Positions 42,243 to 51,140 of a DNA stretch of 64,000 nucleotides are shown piece by piece (positions within the stretch are counted from its first letter, which is position 1; each line of letters opens with the position of its first letter). Origin of the DNA: 630D-37 sp037478835 (GTDB lineage Bacteria > Chloroflexota > Anaerolineae > Anaerolineales > Villigracilaceae); NCBI GenBank assembly GCA_037478835.1, contig JBBFLV010000001.1, positions 1 to 64,000 of the forward strand, read 5' to 3'. The position numbers were made by a program, and so were the translations under genes. A model generated the notes under the pieces. The model did not search any database. It was not told the origin of the DNA and saw only the letters and a program-made list of their open reading frames with translations.

Positions 42243-42734
42243 CAAGCAGTATATTTGCTTAATATATTAGGAAAATTTGCTTTGCGAACTTGGTCGGTGC
42301 AGAAATAAACGAGCTAACTACGCTTCGTCCGATGCCGCTGTTCTTGCGTCGTTGATCGGAAGAGCACTATCCTGGATGTTGGCCTGTTTCATCGCAATCA
42401 GGCAGGCATAAATATGGATCATGATGTGGTGGAGCGATACAAATGGTTAACACAAACGCGAACAAGTTCCTCAATTTGTTGCCCGAAGCGAGGGTTTGTC
42501 TTGTCGTTGTTCCAGGCGTCAATTTCGGTGGCATGATTCTTCCCAAGTCCGGGGTGAAATTCTTTCCTAACTGAAATTGAAAAACGCTGACCAGGAATTT
42601 TGGGGGATGGAATTCGTATAAGGTTGCAGTACAATACATATAGTGCTCTATTGTGAGAGACGTCGTTCGGCCTTGCCGAGCATCCGGCGAGGAAGAGACG
42701 TGATTGTTACTATGTGTTTATTTGGAGGAGAAGC
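42243..42734. other. AT-rich intergenic region with a possible gene remnant
   Basis: A minus-strand frame at 42419-42634 (71 codons) contains GLGKNHATEIDAWNNDKT, then NPRFGQQIEELVRVCV, which reads like a real protein segment, but it has no SD and no full-length context. A plus-strand TACAAT box near 42629 is a possible promoter for the next gene. An imperfect hairpin (acgtc/gacgt, with gccttgccg) lies at about 42660-42702. Confidence 0.4.
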
Positions 42735-43880
42735 ATGAGAAAATTTCGCTTGACCGGCCTGTTGATCCTGATCTTGCTCTTCAGCCTGGCCTGCAATTTG
42801 CCGCGCGCGACCCCCACGGTGTCACCGGACTTGGCCTTCACCGCGGCGGCACAAACGGTCGAAGCGCGCATGACCGAACTGGCGGCGCAAAGTAGCCCTA
42901 CGCCACTCCCTCCGACTCCCACGCTACCGCCCCTGCCGACCCTACCCACGCTGCCACCAACCTTGCCTCCAACGCCTATTCCCGTCACTCCGACAAATAC
43001 CCCACTCTGTGATTTAGCCCAGTTCGTTCGTGATGTAACCATCCCAGATGGCACCGTGTTCGCTCCCGGCACAGCATTTACCAAAACCTGGCGATTGCGA
43101 AACATCGGCACCTGTACCTGGTCTGGCTATTCGGTGGTTTTCGATAGCGGGAATGCAATGGGCGGTACCTCGCCCACACCCTTGCCCACCGTCGCGCCGG
43201 GGCAGGAGGTAGATGTTTCGATCAACATGGTCGCACCTTCCACACCGGGTGATTATCGCGGCTACTGGCGCATTCGCAATGCCTCAGGAGTGTTGATCCC
43301 GGTCGCCGGTGGCTACCAGGGGAAGTCATTTTTCGTGGATATCAAGGTGCAAACGACCAGTTCAGGCTTTGATCTCTACACCCGCGCACCGGAAGCTCAA
43401 TGGATCGGTGCACCGCCTAGCGGTGCGGGAGTTGTGCTTACCTTTGGCGGTCCGGATACGGATACAAACGGCTTCGTGATGTATCGCCCGAACTATAAGG
43501 TGGAAGATGGCTCTACACCGGCCCGCGTGCTGGAAACGCACCCCATGTGGGTGGATGATGGCATCATCTCCGGGCTCTATCCGCCCTATACGGTGAGCGC
43601 CGGGGATCGGCTGAAAACGCGCCTGGGTTTCCTGGCCAAAGCGGATGGGACCTGTGGTACCGGGAATGTCAAGTTCCAGATCAACTACAAAGAAGCCGGC
43701 ACGCTCCACCCTCTGGGTGAATGGACGAAAGCCTGCAACGGCACGTTGATCACCGTGGAGATTGACCTGAGCAGCCTGGTCGGTCACACCGTGCAGTTTG
43801 CCCTGGTGGTGATGGCGAACGGTTCCTCGGCACAGGACTGGGCGGTTTGGATCAACCCGCGAGTGGAACCTGCGCCGTAA
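42735..43880 (+). CDS. Lipoprotein with NBR1-type FW (four-tryptophan) domain
   Basis: The 381-aa protein has a lipobox (LLFSLAC), a Pro/Thr linker (about 55-95), then an NBR1 FW domain at about 97-200 (FVRDVTIPDGTVFAPGTAFT, KTWRLRNIGTCTW). A C-terminal beta-sandwich of about 160 aa follows. FW domains are Ig-like folds known from the autophagy receptor NBR1 and found widely in bacteria, where the ligand is unknown. It is surface anchored. ATG 42735 has the SD ttggaggag. It ends 3 nt before the NYN gene. Confidence 0.85.
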   Translation: MRKFRLTGLLILILLFSLACNLPRATPTVSPDLAFTAAAQTVEARMTELAAQSSPTPLPPTPTLPPLPTLPTLPPTLPPTPIPVTPTNTPLCDLAQFVRDVTIPDGTVFAPGTAFTKTWRLRNIGTCTWSGYSVVFDSGNAMGGTSPTPLPTVAPGQEVDVSINMVAPSTPGDYRGYWRIRNASGVLIPVAGGYQGKSFFVDIKVQTTSSGFDLYTRAPEAQWIGAPPSGAGVVLTFGGPDTDTNGFVMYRPNYKVEDGSTPARVLETHPMWVDDGIISGLYPPYTVSAGDRLKTRLGFLAKADGTCGTGNVKFQINYKEAGTLHPLGEWTKACNGTLITVEIDLSSLVGHTVQFALVVMANGSSAQDWAVWINPRVEPAP

Positions 43881-43883
43881 CCC

Positions 43884-44342
43884 ATGCCGTACCTGATCGA
43901 CGGTCATAACCTGATCCCGAAAGTCGGGTTGCGCCTGGAATCGCCGGATGATGAACAGGAATTGATCGCACGGTTGCAGGAGTTCTGTCGCCGCGAACGT
44001 ACCACGGTGGAGGTCTATTTCGATAACGCCCCTCCCGGCCAGCCGGCTTCCCGACGGTATGGCGCGGTGAACGCCCACTTTGTGCGCCAGGGTCAAACCG
44101 CCGATCAGGCTATTGCGCGGCATCTATCCTTGCTGGGCAGACAGGCGAAGAACTGGGTTGTGGTCAGCTCGGATCATCAGGTTCAAGCCGCGGCACGATC
44201 CCTGCATGCTCAGGTTCTGACATCCGAAGCCTTCGCCCAACGCTTGCGTGCCCGTTCCCGGCCTACACAAGAAAAACCGGGAGAGGTAGAGGATGTCGAA
44301 GTATGGTTGCAAATGTTTCGGGAGAGGAAAAAACGGGAGTAG
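43884..44342 (+). CDS. NYN domain (YacP-like) nuclease
   Basis: The 152-aa PIN-like NYN domain protein begins YLIDGHNLIP, with the DGxN motif. Further acidic residues lie in VYFDNAPPG and VVSSDHQVQ, giving the Asp set of the active site. YacP/Rae1 relatives cleave RNA, some on the ribosome. It probably acts in the cytoplasm. It starts 3 nt after the FW lipoprotein stop, which suggests cotranscription though no functional link is obvious. Confidence 0.87.
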   Translation: MPYLIDGHNLIPKVGLRLESPDDEQELIARLQEFCRRERTTVEVYFDNAPPGQPASRRYGAVNAHFVRQGQTADQAIARHLSLLGRQAKNWVVVSSDHQVQAAARSLHAQVLTSEAFAQRLRARSRPTQEKPGEVEDVEVWLQMFRERKKRE

Positions 44343-44400
44343 CCCCTATGTTTTCGGATAATTATTATCGTGTTTTAACGAATTTTCTCTGCCGATCGGG

Positions 44401-44512
44401 TATACTACTTCTAGACACCTGCCCTCCCTTTTACCGGTATTCCAGGTGTCCCTCCACCGCTCAGGTCTGCATGTCCCCCCCATGCCGGCCGGCGGTGGTT
44501 CTTTTTTGGGAG
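44401..44512 (+). promoter_or_regulatory. Promoter and attenuator-like leader of the deacetylase gene
   Basis: A TATACT box (44401-44406) is followed by a hairpin acacctg/caggtgt (44415-44421/44443-44449). A terminator-like stem comes next, ccaccgc (44454-44460) with gcggtgg (44492-44498), inner gcatg/catgc, and ttctttttt. The terminator ends about 10 nt before the start codon. Confidence 0.55.
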
Positions 44513-44517
44513 AAGGC

Positions 44518-45519
44518 ATGAATACGGCTTACACCTGGGTCCCTTCGCCCGATCACCGATACACCGGGCATCCGGAACATCCCTCGCGCTTGGAACGCCT
44601 GAGGCCGCTCCTAGCCGGGCTGGAGGTCGGCGAATTGCCTGTTCAGCCGGCAAGCCCAGAAGAGGTGTTACGCGTGCATCATCCGTCCCTGTTGCAAGCG
44701 TTGGAATCAGCGTGTCATAGCGGGCCTCAGATCATTGATTCTGCCCCGACTTATGTGACCCCTGCTTCGCTAGAGGCGGCGTTCAACGCGGCCGGTGGCG
44801 TGCTGAGCCTGTTACGCGCGCTTCTGCGACGGGAAGTGAAGAACGGGTTTGCGATTGTGCGCCCGCCGGGGCACCATGCCGAACCGAAGCGTGCCATGGG
44901 CTTTTGCTTGTTCAACAATGTGGCGATCGCCGCACAAGAAGCGTTGGCACAAGGCCTCGATCGCGTCCTGATCGTAGATATTGACGCTCATCATGGCAAC
45001 GGCACGCAGGCCGCCTTTTGGGAAGAACCCCGTGTGGCCTATTTTTCCACCCATCAATGGGGAATCTATCCGGGAACAGGCTGGATTGAAGATGCGCCCC
45101 ATGCCCGAAAGCGCATCGTCAATGTGCCGTTGCCGGCATATAGCGGCGATCGGACCTACTTGCGGGCTTTTGAAGCTTGTCTTGAGCCGCAAATAACCGC
45201 TTTCCGGCCGCAGTTGCTCCTTATCTCGATCGGATTCGATGCCCATTGGCGCGATCCGATCACCACGCTTGGACTGAGCATCCAGGGCTATTATCGGTTG
45301 GCGCAGCGGCTGGTAGCGCTGGCCGAAAATTGGTGTGAAGGGCGCATTCTCTTCCTCCTGGAAGGTGGTTATGATGCCCAAAATGTCGCCGAAGGATCGC
45401 TGGCCGTCTTTGCTGCGCTCATGCAGAAAGCCTGGTCACCCCCTTCCGAAAACGTGCCTTACCCGGAGCCGAATGTGGAAGAACGTCTGGAGCGCATTCG
45501 TCAATGGCATGGGTTCTGA
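44518..45519 (+). CDS. Histone deacetylase-like amidohydrolase (AcuC/AphA family)
   Basis: The 333-aa zinc hydrolase keeps the key motifs RPPGHHAEP, MGFCLFNNVAIAAQEAL, VDIDAHHGNGTQ (metal Asp/His) and SIGFDAHWRDP, with EGGYD near the end. Class II bacterial members deacetylate polyamines, acetoin-linked proteins or other acetyl-amines. ATG 44518 has gggagaa as SD. It is preceded by an attenuator-like leader, so it is probably regulated. Confidence 0.92.
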   Translation: MNTAYTWVPSPDHRYTGHPEHPSRLERLRPLLAGLEVGELPVQPASPEEVLRVHHPSLLQALESACHSGPQIIDSAPTYVTPASLEAAFNAAGGVLSLLRALLRREVKNGFAIVRPPGHHAEPKRAMGFCLFNNVAIAAQEALAQGLDRVLIVDIDAHHGNGTQAAFWEEPRVAYFSTHQWGIYPGTGWIEDAPHARKRIVNVPLPAYSGDRTYLRAFEACLEPQITAFRPQLLLISIGFDAHWRDPITTLGLSIQGYYRLAQRLVALAENWCEGRILFLLEGGYDAQNVAEGSLAVFAALMQKAWSPPSENVPYPEPNVEERLERIRQWHGF

Positions 45520-45618
45520 TCGGGACCCTTGCCACTAAAAGATGAGATTACGCGTCATTTGGTCGCATAGGCCGATGATCGCGTGATTCAAAATCCCAAT
45601 CACTAAAGGAGAAATCTC

Positions 45619-45915
45619 ATGGACCGAAAAACTGCCACCATTCTAACTGCGGTTACCGCGGTAATTTGCGGTTGTCCGGGGCTGGCGAGCCTTTGCTTCG
45701 GAAGCTTTTTTGCCCTTGCCGGAGCAACACCTGGCGCAGAAATTGACGTCTTCGGCAGCAGCGATCCGAGTTCGGCACTGGCGCTAGGCCTGGGGATGGC
45801 CTGCTTCGGAGTGCTGGGCGTGTTGGTCCCCATCATCGTCGGTTTTGTAACGTTGCGGAAGAAGAAGGCCGAATCCTCCGTCTTTCCTGAAGAGCCTCTG
45901 CCGCCAACGGCATAA
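45619..45915 (+). CDS. Small hypothetical membrane protein
   Basis: This 98-aa protein has two hydrophobic segments (about 7-35 and 55-80), with CGCPGLASLCFGSFF in the first. A short Lys-rich and acidic tail follows. A strong aaaggaga SD precedes ATG 45619. It is 6 nt before the zinc-ribbon protein and likely cotranscribed. No family was recognised. Confidence 0.65.
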   Translation: MDRKTATILTAVTAVICGCPGLASLCFGSFFALAGATPGAEIDVFGSSDPSSALALGLGMACFGVLGVLVPIIVGFVTLRKKKAESSVFPEEPLPPTA

Positions 45916-45921
45916 GCCGGT

Positions 45922-46944
45922 ATGAACGATAAATTCATTCGGTTGATCTGGACCTGTCCGAATTGTGGGGCGCGCAATCCCGGTCCTCAACGCGCCTGCG
46001 GGCAATGTGGTGCGCCACAACCGCCAGATGTGCAATTCGAGCTGCCGGCCGAAGCAGAAATGGTGACCGACGAAGCCGAAATGGAGGCCGCCCGCCGCGG
46101 TGCGGATATTCACTGCACGTATTGTGGGACACGTAACGCGGCGGGGACCTCCTATTGCACCCAATGTGGTGCCGATCTGGGGGAAGGTCAGGTGCGGCGC
46201 TCCGGAGAGGAACTTTCACCCACTGTACAGGCAACACAGGTTTGTCCGGCCTGCGCTTCCGAAAACGTAGGCCAGGCACGCTTTTGCCGTCAATGTGGCG
46301 CGCCCTTGGGCCAGAAAACCGTTGCCCCCTCCAAACCGGCTACCACCGAAAGGCGAAAGCCCAGGATAACTCTCTGGCTCTTTGCCGCTTTAGGGCTGTT
46401 CCTGCTTTGTATAGGGGCCTTGTGGGTTTTCGTTCTCTCTCCGGCGCAACAGGTTGAGGGAGTGGTCACCAACGTGCACTGGCAGACGGTTGTTGTGGTT
46501 GAGCAGCTGCAACCGGTGCGATATACAAACGAAAGCGGCAGCCCACCTTCCGATGCCTACGACATCTCGTGTTACAACGAGACCAAGCAGGTTTGCCGGG
46601 AAAAGACCGTTGATTTGGGCAACGGGTATGCCCAGGTTGTAGAAGAGTGCCACGATGAGGTGGAACAATACTGTTCCTATACTCGTGACGAGTGGAAGGA
46701 CGTGCAAAGTTATACCCTGGAGGGCAGCGATCTTTCGCCGCGTTATGCTCAACCTGCCTTGAGTTCCAAGCAACGCCTAGGAACGTCAAAGAGCATCCTG
46801 CAGGTCTATCTGAATACCCCTCAAGGAGAAAAGGTCTACACACCCGAAGACCTGGACGAGTTCAGGCAGTTTACGCCCGGCAGTCGCTGGCTTTTGAGCT
46901 TGAACCGTTTGGGAACTGTGCTCACCCTTGAGCCATTGCGCTGA
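45922..46944 (+). CDS. Membrane protein with three N-terminal zinc ribbons
   Basis: The 340-aa protein has three CxxC-x(10-12)-CxxC ribbons (about 11-34, 72-90 and 108-128; CPNCGARNPGPQRACGQCGA, CTYCGTRNAAGTSYCTQCG and CPACASENVGQARFCRQCG). One transmembrane helix (about 152-175) follows, then an extracytoplasmic beta-rich domain with paired Cys (SCYNETKQVCREK, ECHDEVEQYC) that may form disulfides. Its function is unknown. ATG 45922 has only a weak SD. Confidence 0.75.
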   Translation: MNDKFIRLIWTCPNCGARNPGPQRACGQCGAPQPPDVQFELPAEAEMVTDEAEMEAARRGADIHCTYCGTRNAAGTSYCTQCGADLGEGQVRRSGEELSPTVQATQVCPACASENVGQARFCRQCGAPLGQKTVAPSKPATTERRKPRITLWLFAALGLFLLCIGALWVFVLSPAQQVEGVVTNVHWQTVVVVEQLQPVRYTNESGSPPSDAYDISCYNETKQVCREKTVDLGNGYAQVVEECHDEVEQYCSYTRDEWKDVQSYTLEGSDLSPRYAQPALSSKQRLGTSKSILQVYLNTPQGEKVYTPEDLDEFRQFTPGSRWLLSLNRLGTVLTLEPLR

Positions 46945-47038
46945 TTTTTGAAGCCGGCTCGAAGACGATACCGGTGTTTCACCATCGTATTTTGGGAGCG
47001 AACGCAGTGCTCGTTCCTCTCAGCTCGCGTTGGTTTGT

Positions 47039-48439
47039 TCAGTCCTGGCTGCCGAAAATCCTGCGATAGAGATCGGATTCCAGCACGTGATCGGGGTCAC
47101 AGCGTTTTTTGAGGGTGCGAAAGCGCCGAACGGCCTCTTCGCCCAGGAATTGACGGGTGGTAGCGGCGTTTGTTTCGCTATTTTTGGCAAAGTAAAAGCG
47201 ACCGCCAGCCTCCACCACCAGCCGATCGAAGATCTGGAGTAACCCGTGCATCTCGGCACGGCGCCGATCTGGGACCTTGAAATCCAGTGCCAGGGAAAAG
47301 CCATCCACCCCGTGCGAGAGCAGAAAAGCATCCGGCCGATGGCGCTTGGTGACACCCAGGTAGGACGGAAAGCCGTGTTTTTGTGAGAGCCGTAGCATCT
47401 CGCGCCAGACCTCTGCCGCCGTCTCTTTGGGCAAAAACGATTGATACTGGATCAGCCCATGCCGGCCGTAGGCGCGCTCCCAGGCCGGGATGTAATCCAG
47501 CAGGAAGTGAAACGCGGCGTGCGGTTGAAGGTAGCGCTGACGTCGCAACCCTAGTAGGTATTTGCCACTATTGACCAGTGCCACGCTCCAGTTTTGCATA
47601 AACGGACGCATCAGCCACGGCATGAGGGATTTGGGAAAGATGCCCAGGATGGTGGAGGGGAGCTGCTGATACTCCAATTGTCGCGTCCGTTCGGCCTGGG
47701 CATCGGCGCCGGGGGGCAGATGGCGCGCCGCATGAATCTGACCGCGCCCCAGGCCGCGCCCTGCGGCGGTAGCATCCAGCCAGCCGACAATGTAATCGTA
47801 TTCCGGGGCATTCGAGTGCAGCGAAGCGAGATGTTCTTCCAGGTTGTGCACCGGCCAAGCGTGGACTTCCAGCAGCCCGGAATGGACGCGTTTCATCTGC
47901 AGTGTGATGGATGTAAACACCCCCAAAAGCCCCAGGCCGCCGATCAGGGCGTAGAAAAGGTCGGCGTTGTGGTTGGGGGAGCAGGTCACCTCGGCGCCGG
48001 AGGGCAGGAAGGCGCGAAATTCCAACACATGCTCGCCGATCGTGCCGGCGTGATAGTTGTTCTTCCCGTGGATGTTAGCCGCCAAGCAACCACCGAGGGT
48101 GGTGAACATCGTCCCGGAGACCACCGGTGGCCACCAGCCATCGGGCAGCACCCGCTGCCAAACTTGCTGAAGTGTCACCCCCGGCTCGGCACGCAGCACC
48201 CCGCGCTGCGGGTCCCATTCCAGAATGCGGTTCATGCGGGAGAGATCGAGCACGATGCCTCCCCCGTTCAGCGCGGCATCGTTGTAACTACGGCCACCCC
48301 CGCGCAGGGTGATCGTTGTTCCCTTGCGGCGCGCCAGGCGGAAGAGGTCGGCGATCTGTTCGACGTTTTCGGGCTGTGCCAGAAAGCAGGTGGCGCTCAA
48401 CGAGTGACCGAAGTTCTCAAGGCGGGTGAAAGAGAGCAT
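47039..48439 (-). CDS. FAD-linked oxidase, DprE1-like
   Basis: The 466-aa PCMH-type flavoprotein has an FAD-binding half with TLRGGGRSYNDAALNGGG and ANIHGKNNYHAGTIGEHV, and the ALO/DprE1-like substrate half. DprE1 oxidises decaprenylphosphoryl-ribose, which DprE2 then reduces to the arabinose epimer. The SDR gene immediately upstream (48448) is the natural DprE2-like partner. ATG 48439 has a ggag SD and sits 8 nt after the SDR stop. In a Chloroflexota member the substrate may be another polyprenyl sugar. Confidence 0.8.
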   Translation of the reverse strand: MLSFTRLENFGHSLSATCFLAQPENVEQIADLFRLARRKGTTITLRGGGRSYNDAALNGGGIVLDLSRMNRILEWDPQRGVLRAEPGVTLQQVWQRVLPDGWWPPVVSGTMFTTLGGCLAANIHGKNNYHAGTIGEHVLEFRAFLPSGAEVTCSPNHNADLFYALIGGLGLLGVFTSITLQMKRVHSGLLEVHAWPVHNLEEHLASLHSNAPEYDYIVGWLDATAAGRGLGRGQIHAARHLPPGADAQAERTRQLEYQQLPSTILGIFPKSLMPWLMRPFMQNWSVALVNSGKYLLGLRRQRYLQPHAAFHFLLDYIPAWERAYGRHGLIQYQSFLPKETAAEVWREMLRLSQKHGFPSYLGVTKRHRPDAFLLSHGVDGFSLALDFKVPDRRRAEMHGLLQIFDRLVVEAGGRFYFAKNSETNAATTRQFLGEEAVRRFRTLKKRCDPDHVLESDLYRRIFGSQD

Positions 48440-48447
48440 GGAATCTC

Positions 48448-49221
48448 CTAAATGGTCAGGCGACGGAAGATCGGAGAGGGCAGGTTGCGGATGACGAACA
48501 TGATGTAGCGCCAGAACCAAGGGGTGTAGATTTCCTGTTTCCCTTGCTCCAGAGCACGGACGATATCGGCGGCGGCACGTTCGGGGGAGATCGGGAAAAT
48601 GACCTTTTGCGCCGCCCGGAGCATATCCGTTTGCACGAAACCGGGCTTGACCGTGAGCACATGCACCCCGTGACGGGTGAGCCGGTTGCGCAGCGATTCG
48701 AGATAGGAGGTGAGCGCGGCCTTCGAGGCACCGTAGCCCGGATTCCCGACGCGCCCGCGCTCACCGGCCACCGAGGAAATGCCGACGATGTGCCCATGCC
48801 CGGCCTGCTGGAAGAGAGGCGCGATCGCATCCAACCAGGCCATCGCGCCCAGTAGATTGACCTCGATCATGCGCCGATCTTTCTCAAAGTCATAGCGATC
48901 CAGCCCGCCCGGTGGCTCGTTCACGCCGGCCACGTAGAACACCACGTCCAACCCGCCGAGATCGCGAAGGATACGTTCCAGAAGCGAAGGGACTTCGTCG
49001 TAGTGGGTTACATCGTGGACGTAGTAGAGGGCACGCGGTTCGGGTTGATTCAATTCATCGCAGAGCGCCTGCAGGCGGTTGGCGCGCCGGGCTACCAGCG
49101 CCAGACGGTAATCATCCTGCGCCAGGCGGCGCGCCAGCGCTTCCCCGATGCCGCTGGAGGCACCGAGGATCAGCGCCCGCCGATAGGGAGTTAGAGGGGT
49201 GGGGGGAGCAAAGCGGGGCAT
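48448..49221 (-). CDS. Short-chain dehydrogenase, DprE2-like
   Basis: The 257-aa SDR has the cofactor site ALILGASSGIGEALARRL, the NNAG-equivalent VAGVN, catalytic Ser in ISSVAG and YGASK. The C-terminus (IYTPWFWRYIMFVIRNLPSPIFRRLTI) is hydrophobic and basic, as in DprE2, which is membrane associated. Its partner is the DprE1-like oxidase. It follows hutU by 6 nt, in a long minus-strand run. Confidence 0.82.
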   Translation of the reverse strand: MPRFAPPTPLTPYRRALILGASSGIGEALARRLAQDDYRLALVARRANRLQALCDELNQPEPRALYYVHDVTHYDEVPSLLERILRDLGGLDVVFYVAGVNEPPGGLDRYDFEKDRRMIEVNLLGAMAWLDAIAPLFQQAGHGHIVGISSVAGERGRVGNPGYGASKAALTSYLESLRNRLTRHGVHVLTVKPGFVQTDMLRAAQKVIFPISPERAAADIVRALEQGKQEIYTPWFWRYIMFVIRNLPSPIFRRLTI

Positions 49222-49227
49222 TGCTAC

Positions 49228-50880
49228 TCACTTGAGCATGGGCATCTTGATGCCGTGTTTTTTGGCCGTTTCGATGGCGATCTCGTAACCGGCATCGGCG
49301 TGACGCACCACGCCCATACCGGGATCGGTCGTCAGCACCCGTTCCAATCGCCGCGCCGCTTCGGGTGTGCCATCGGCGACGATCACCTGCCCGGCATGTT
49401 GACTGAAGCCGATGCCCACACCGCCGCCGTGGTGGAAGGAAACCCAAGTGGCGCCGCCCACCGCGTTGATCAGCGCGTTCAGGATCGGCCAATCCGAGAT
49501 GGCATCCGAGCCATCCTTCATGCCCTCGGTCTCGCGGTTCGGGCTGGCCACCGAACCGGCATCCAGATGGTCGCGCCCGATGACGATCGGCGCCTTGAGA
49601 ATGCCTTTGGCGACCATTTCGTTGAAGTTCAGGCCGGCCTTGGCACGTTCGCCGTAGCCCAACCAGCAAATGCGCGCCGGCAAGCCTTGGAAGCGTACTT
49701 TCTGGCGCGCCATCTTCAGCCAGCGATGGAGGTGGGCGTTTTCTGGGAAGAGCTCCATCACGGCCTCGTCGGTCTTATAGATGTCTTCCGGATCGCCGGA
49801 AAGCGCTACCCAGCGGAAAGGCCCTTTGCCCTCACAGAACAGCGGGCGGATATAGGCCGGGACGAAACCGGGGAACTCGAAAGCATCTGTCACGCCCCAA
49901 TCGTAGGCGCGTTGGCGGATGTTGTTGCCGTAATCGAAGACTTCGGCGCCCTGGCGCTTGAACTCGAGCATCGCCTGGACATGGCGCGCCATGGATTCCA
50001 TCGCCCGTTTTTCGTATTCTTTCGGATTGTTGCGGCGCAGCTCTTCCGCCGCGGCCAGGCTCATATGCGCCGGGACGTACATGAGGACGTCATGCGCCGG
50101 GGTCTGATCGGTGACCACATCCGGGATCACACCGCGCATGGCCAGCTCCGGGTAGACTTCGGCCGCGTTGCCGATCAGGCCGATCGATTTCGGTTCGCCC
50201 CGATCGCGATATTCTTCGACCAGCGTCATGGCCTCTTCGAGGTCATCCACCACCAGGTCCACGTAACCCGTCTCCAGGCGGCGCTTGGCGCGCGCCGGAT
50301 CGACTTCCACGATCAGCCCGACGCCTTCGTTCATCGTGATCGCCAGGGGCTGTGCTCCGCCCATGCCGCCTAGGCCGGCGGTGAGCACGAATTTGCCTTT
50401 GAGCGATTCCCAACCGCGGGCGCGAGCGGCGCCGGCGAAGGTCTCGAAGGTGCCCTGGAGAATACCCTGTGTGCCGATGTAAATCCAGGAGCCGGCGGTC
50501 ATCTGGCCGAACATCATCAGCCCTTGCACCACCAGCTTATCAAAGTGCTCCTGAGTCGCCCAATGGGGCACCAAGTTGGAATTGGCGATCAGCACGCGCG
50601 GCGCATCCGGGTGCGTGCGGAAAATGGCCACCGGCTTGCCGGATTGGACGAGCAGGGTTTCGTCTTCCTCCAGGTTGCGCAAGGATTCCAAGATGGCATC
50701 GAAGCATTCCCAGTTGCGGGCTGCCTGGCCGCGCCCCCCATAGACCACCAGATCTTCAGGGCGTTCGGCCACTTCCGGATCCAGGTTGTTCTGGATCATG
50801 CGATAGGCGGCCTCGATGAGCCAATTCTTGCAGGTGAGTTGCGTGCCGCGAGGGGCACGGACGACACGAGGCGTGCTCAT
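49228..50880 (-). CDS. hutU: Urocanate hydratase
   Basis: This 550-aa NAD+-dependent enzyme converts urocanate to imidazolonepropionate in histidine breakdown. The N-terminal RAPRGTQLTCKNWLIEAAYRM, YGGRGQAARNW, LTAGLGGMGGAQPLAITMNEG (NAD-binding) and the C-terminal WVSFHHGGGVGIGFSQHAG are all typical. ATG 50880 has a ggaggt SD. hutH, hutI and hutG are not in the window, so the pathway is completed elsewhere if at all. Confidence 0.95.
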   Translation of the reverse strand: MSTPRVVRAPRGTQLTCKNWLIEAAYRMIQNNLDPEVAERPEDLVVYGGRGQAARNWECFDAILESLRNLEEDETLLVQSGKPVAIFRTHPDAPRVLIANSNLVPHWATQEHFDKLVVQGLMMFGQMTAGSWIYIGTQGILQGTFETFAGAARARGWESLKGKFVLTAGLGGMGGAQPLAITMNEGVGLIVEVDPARAKRRLETGYVDLVVDDLEEAMTLVEEYRDRGEPKSIGLIGNAAEVYPELAMRGVIPDVVTDQTPAHDVLMYVPAHMSLAAAEELRRNNPKEYEKRAMESMARHVQAMLEFKRQGAEVFDYGNNIRQRAYDWGVTDAFEFPGFVPAYIRPLFCEGKGPFRWVALSGDPEDIYKTDEAVMELFPENAHLHRWLKMARQKVRFQGLPARICWLGYGERAKAGLNFNEMVAKGILKAPIVIGRDHLDAGSVASPNRETEGMKDGSDAISDWPILNALINAVGGATWVSFHHGGGVGIGFSQHAGQVIVADGTPEAARRLERVLTTDPGMGVVRHADAGYEIAIETAKKHGIKMPMLK

Positions 50881-50905
50881 AGGACCTCCTGTTACATTTG
50901 TGCTT

Positions 50906-51127
50906 TTATTTGGTCGTTTCTGCCGATCCGCGCGGCGCAAGGAGCCAAAAAGCCAGTGGGCCGAGATAGGGCACCAGGATCACAAGTGCCCAAAGGGCTG
51001 TCGGGAGGCTTTCCAATTTGCGTCGGCGGAGCTGGAAGAGTGCCAGAATGCTGAGCAGGGGATAGCCGAGGATCAGGAGCAGGTTGAAGATTTGAATGAC
51101 AAGGAAGGGAAGTTCAGAAGGGGACAT
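50906..51127 (-). CDS. PLDc_N-type small membrane protein
   Basis: The 73-aa protein has two membrane helices (about 8-28 and 41-62). The second reads ALWALVILVPYLGPLAFWLL, the signature of the phospholipase D-nuclease N-terminal domain (PF13396) found alone in many small proteins. Its role is unknown. The start at ATG 51127 follows ggagtatcc; an upstream in-frame ATG lies 12 nt away. It is 14 nt after the GT4 gene stop. Confidence 0.75.
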   Translation of the reverse strand: MSPSELPFLVIQIFNLLLILGYPLLSILALFQLRRRKLESLPTALWALVILVPYLGPLAFWLLAPRGSAETTK

Positions 51128-51140
51128 CGGATACTCCATT

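Noticed and set aside
46994..47020. Hairpin gaacg/cgttc as a third copy of the caaacgc palindrome
   Set aside because: Only 5 bp and a different core; it may be a weak convergent terminator.
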